Positions 60,563 to 64,000 of a DNA stretch of 64,000 nt are shown in pieces; position 1 is the stretch's first letter; every line of letters starts with the position of its first letter. The notes beneath the pieces are model-generated. The model worked only from the letters and a program-made list of their open reading frames with translations, was not told where the DNA came from and did not search any database. The stretch comes from Mytilus edulis. Lineage: Eukaryota > Mollusca > Bivalvia > Mytilida > Mytilidae. The stretch covers positions 80,293,592 through 80,357,591 of the forward strand of contig NC_092345.1 in assembly GCF_963676685.1 (NCBI RefSeq), in the 5' to 3' direction. The position numbers and the translations under genes are program-made.

Positions 60563-60710
60563 CCATAATAGCTTGCTGTTCGTTGTTAGCCAAATCTCCT
60601 TTGAGGAAGGCTGTACTTTGGCCTATAATCGTCAACTTTTTATACATTGTGACTTGGATGGAGAGTTGTCTCATTTGCACGTATACCACATCCTCTTATT
60701 TATATTTATT
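60563..60710. repeat. Dispersed SINE-like repeat copy
   Basis: AATAGCTTGCTGTTCGTTG, TGTACTTTGGCCTATAATCG, TGACTTGGATGGAGAGTTGT and TATACCACATCCTCTTAT match the family at 30230 and 52255. Open frames here (60420-60801) are non-genic. Confidence 0.75.
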
Positions 60711-62496
60711 CGACATTAGACAACTAAAACTGATGAAGGATTTGCTTTCTGATATATTTTTGATATTGCACATTCATAATTTAAGTCCCTTTTTTTCTTA
60801 ATTTTGTAACTGCCATTTTGTGTTTTTACTATATCGTTTTCCATTCCGATGCGACCCATTGGTAAGAATGGTCGTTGATTATGAAATGTAGTATCAGGTC
60901 AGTCTGTATAAGTAAAGTAAAGTTTACACAGCGGTCTAAGACGCTGGACGTTGCAGGATGTAATATCTCACTAGAAAGAACAAGAATATCGATACGCCGA
61001 CACGAGAACAATAGAAATTTGCAATTATAAAATCTATAGATGTGTACATATATTTCTACATATATTCAGATTTTCCATTGAATACTTTTTGGTCCGCTTT
61101 TTGCAGCAGAAATAAGTTAGTGATAATATTTTATAGCTGATTAAACGTGCTCAATATTTTGATATGAATATACCCTGAAAGTTCGTCCGACAAAAATCCC
61201 TGTGTCATTCGAAAATAAAATGTTATACCTCCTAGTTTTGTAACATTTAATCGTTAACTGTTTTAATTGATACTTTATAATATACTGTAGTGACTAGGGG
61301 ACTTTCGATTAATGCTGTGTCATATTGTTTAAATAAAGAGCCTAAAAGCTAATTAACCAGGTAATCCGTTAATAAAGCAAAGTCGATAAATAAGAAATGT
61401 TGATGCTGTATTGCCTTAAAATGTGCTATTTGAAGATCATAATTAATAAAGATTGAAATAATGTCATAAAACTTATTCCGCTGATGCAAATCAATAGTAT
61501 TTTTAGTGTCCTTAAATACATAAACCCCCTTTTGATGGAACACAAAAGACATTTACGCTTACTTTATTCAATTCTTCCTATTTACATTCAACACATACGT
61601 TTAAATGTCCAACAATGTATCTCTGTTTTCATTCGGCATAATTAATACCAATTTATATAAACGTTCAAAATAATTGAATCAAAGTGCCAAATATTTTATG
61701 ATGTGAAAGTCAAATGCCTTCGCCGGGGAGGTTAAGGTAATACAATCACTAAATCTCTACCATCGAGACCTCCTCTAGGACTGTCAGTGTCCAGTCAAGA
61801 ACAGAACACAATAGCTATTAGGAACCAACGCGTCTGCATGCTATATTAGGAATATCCACCTTTTGTCCTTCAGGTTGTCAGTCCCATCATTTTGATTAGC
61901 TGCCGTCCTTCAGATATGTGATTTCTTTCCACACTTCAGCATGTCACATTTTTTTTGCATGTCATTTAGAAATGACTTGTAAATCTTTAATCTAAATCAA
62001 TCATACATATGTTCTTTAATTTGAAATATAAGAAAATGAAAGCATACTTAATTGCTTGCCCATCTTATATTTAAACGATAATGTACGTAAAACCAGAAAA
62101 CATTTTTATATAAAGTGGGCTACATATTATTGGATGCCTACCATTTTTAAAGATTGAATGATTGTTGCTTTCATAAAGTCCAGTGGCAATTATTTAATGC
62201 ATGTTCAGGACGATAAACCAGTTACAATTAACACAATAGGTAGGTTGTACAATGTAGGCTGTCCGGATTGAAGGACAAAACATTTGGACTGCCACTGTGA
62301 TTTTTTTTAAACAAAAATCCCGAAACTAAAGGCAAATACAAAAAGAGTAAGTCCATTAAAAATGACTTAACCAAAACTATCAACCAACGGTAAAAACAAC
62401 TGCCATATTCCTGACTTAGTAGAGGCATTTCCCGCGGAAAATACAAATGATGATATGTTGGATAGGGGCGAAATTTTAGCATTGAAACAAGCCACC
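60711..62496. other. No gene recognised
   Basis: AT-rich; a few short open frames without features. Confidence 0.5.
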
Positions 62497-62526
62497 TATG
62501 TATGTATGTATGTATGTATGTATGTA
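62497..62526. repeat. (TATG)n microsatellite
   Basis: About seven TATG units in a row. Confidence 0.95.
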
Positions 62527-62795
62527 CTGGTTTTCCTATATCCAAGTTTGACTGTGACAATATGCTCATCCATATCCTCATTCCATCCGGTAATAAAACC
62601 CATGAGACTTGATAAGATTGGCTGTGAAGGTCGGAACGGTGACGTTCAATTAACCTCGTGATGGGATATCGTTCTTTGCATGTTAAAAAGCAATTACAGC
62701 AATTATGAGAGGTCCGCGTGTGGCTTGCTGCAAGACAAAATGAAAAGAAAAAAACAGCGTTGTCATCTTGAACAATACTATAAATATGATCTTAT

Positions 62796-63957
62796 CCCCG
62801 GCTTAGTATATATCTAGGATTTTGATTGGTTAACGCACGTCGTTACAAAACCCATAGCCCCTGGGTCAGTGTTGCTAACCCATATCCCCGGACGTTGCTA
62901 AACATTATCCCGGGGAACTTCACGCAAGTTTTCCTTAGTTCCATGATTGCTCCTTGTGAAATATTGAATTCTGTAGATTATCCATGATGTTTGTAATTAA
63001 ATATTTAACTCATTAACGATTGTGTCCTATTATGCCGATCATTTACACTCATTTCATTAAATGCATCACTTGACTGCCACATTTTCAAGAAATATGACTA
63101 CTGACCTAGCTAAGCAAATTACCCACGTTGACGTCACACCATCTATGACGTAACTCTCACAACATTGAGCGCCAAATTTGACTCAATCCAGTTTCTCTGT
63201 CTCCGTATTAAAAACGTCTTATATTTGACTACCTGTAGGGTTCTACCAAAGGTAGTACCCTACACCCCGTAAAAATATGTAAAATTTCCAAATTTCAATA
63301 AAAAAAATTTAGATAATGAAAAAAACGTTGTTTTCACGTTACACTTTGTACCCGAATTTCCATAAAACTTGCCCGATTCGGACTAAGACCGGGGATAAAT
63401 TCGTTATCTACGTTCATATCCGTAGATATGGATATTTTAACACCCTTCAGTACCCTGTACACCCTTCGGCTACGCCTCATGGTGTACTGGGGTACTTCAG
63501 GGTGTTAAAATACGTTCATATCCGTAGATATGGATATTTTAACACCCTTCAGTACCCTGTACACCCTTCGGCTACGCCTCATGGTGTACTGGGGTACTTC
63601 AGGGTGTTAAAATATCCATATCTACGCCGAAGGGTGTACAGGGTACTGAAGGGTGTTAAAATATCCATATCTACGGATATGAACGTAGATAACTTATAAT
63701 ATCATCGTTAAGAGCTAACAAAACACTCTTTATCTCAGATTTGTTTTATAAGGTCAGTTATAATATGAATCAATTTTCAATATTTGCGATTTAATAAGGC
63801 CATATTATAAGACCACAAACTAGTTCTTATTCCGTATTAGAACATGGTATTAAAAATCTGAGAAAAGGGTTTGAAGTTGAATATTGTGCTTATTTCTACT
63901 TAATAAAACGACTAGAGCTGCAAAACTGACTGCCAATTACGAAAATAAGCCGGGGGA
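62796..63957. mobile_element. Candidate TIR element enclosing a palindromic core
   Basis: CCCCGGCTTA near 62796 and TAAGCCGGGG near 63957 are perfect 10-bp inverted ends about 1.16 kb apart. The enclosed DNA has several CCCCGG or CCGGGG blocks and the palindrome at 63403-63693. No transposase frame and no confirmed target duplication, so this is tentative. Confidence 0.35.
63403..63693. repeat. Perfect 68-bp inverted repeat with an internal 102-bp tandem duplication
   Basis: The left arm 63403-63470 and right arm 63626-63693 are exact reverse complements over 68 bp (starting GTTATCTACGTTCATATCCG). A 102-bp unit starting TACGTTCATATCCG occurs at 63409 and again at 63511. Each unit has its own near-perfect stem (TTTTAACACCC...GGGTGTTAAAA). 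The 127-codon open frame across it (63316-63699) is repetitive and not a gene. Confidence 0.9.
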
Positions 63958-64000
63958 AAACCTGTTGAAATACAAGTAACAGTGGTTTAAGCAGTAGCTC

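Noticed and set aside
62498..62661. 68-codon frame starting in the TATG run
   Set aside because: Starts in microsatellite sequence and has no recognisable feature.
63316..63699. 127-codon plus-strand frame
   Set aside because: It runs across the palindrome and its tandem duplication; the repeated peptide simply mirrors the DNA repeat.

Overview
The window is AT-rich, repeat-laden, intron-rich animal DNA, most likely from a marine mussel (Mytilus or a close relative). The evidence is two C1q-domain genes of bivalve type, SINE-like and Penelope-like fragments I associate with bivalves, and GT/AG introns with long intergenic stretches. The species call is inference. One 100-base run of N (56892-56991) marks an assembly gap.

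Layout. 1-14.9 kb has no convincing host gene. It holds a small TIR element (1345-1565), two minisatellites (1137-1344 and 3031-4310), a tRNA-derived SINE (about 10.96-11.28 kb), a TIR-bounded element with a 65-codon integrase-N-terminus-like ORF (8684-9607), a degenerate triplicated repeat (9.83-10.37 kb) and a longer TIR element (13.43-14.81 kb). From 14966 to 40686 I assemble, from splice signals and reading phase, an 11-exon plus-strand gene whose first exon(s) I cannot find. It encodes two tandem copies of a three-part Ig-like extracellular module, a single membrane span and a Lys/Glu-rich tail. Its second intron is about 14 kb and is filled by a 55-bp minisatellite (15.6-18.4 and 26.8-28.56 kb) cut in two by an 8.4-kb non-LTR retrotransposon (18398-26772).

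The retrotransposon is the most interesting item. It carries an SGNH-hydrolase-like ORF1, then a long ORF2 with a PHD finger, coiled coil, Q/P-rich region, APE-type endonuclease, reverse transcriptase and Cys/His terminus. ORF2 is broken by four one-base frame changes. Between ORF1 and ORF2 (four copies) and in the 3' UTR (two copies) is a conserved 20-nt core, each copy enclosed by a different but self-complementary stem. This looks like a repeated structured RNA element with compensatory changes.

41-46 kb is a graveyard of elements: an RTE-like reverse transcriptase relic (minus), a Penelope-like relic (plus), and a TIR element apparently nested in the Penelope-like copy. 47.0-54.5 kb holds a head-to-head pair of two-exon genes for secreted coiled-coil C1q-domain proteins (406 and 401 aa), with second exons of identical length (383 nt). 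54.5-64 kb has no host gene I can support. It contains a LINE relic (minus), repeat fragments, the gap and, at 63403-63693, a perfect 68-bp inverted repeat around a duplicated 102-bp unit.

How it fits together: the only plausible host functions are cell-surface or secreted recognition, through the Ig-like transmembrane protein and the two C1q-domain proteins. Everything else is mobile or repetitive DNA, much of it nested or tandemly expanded.
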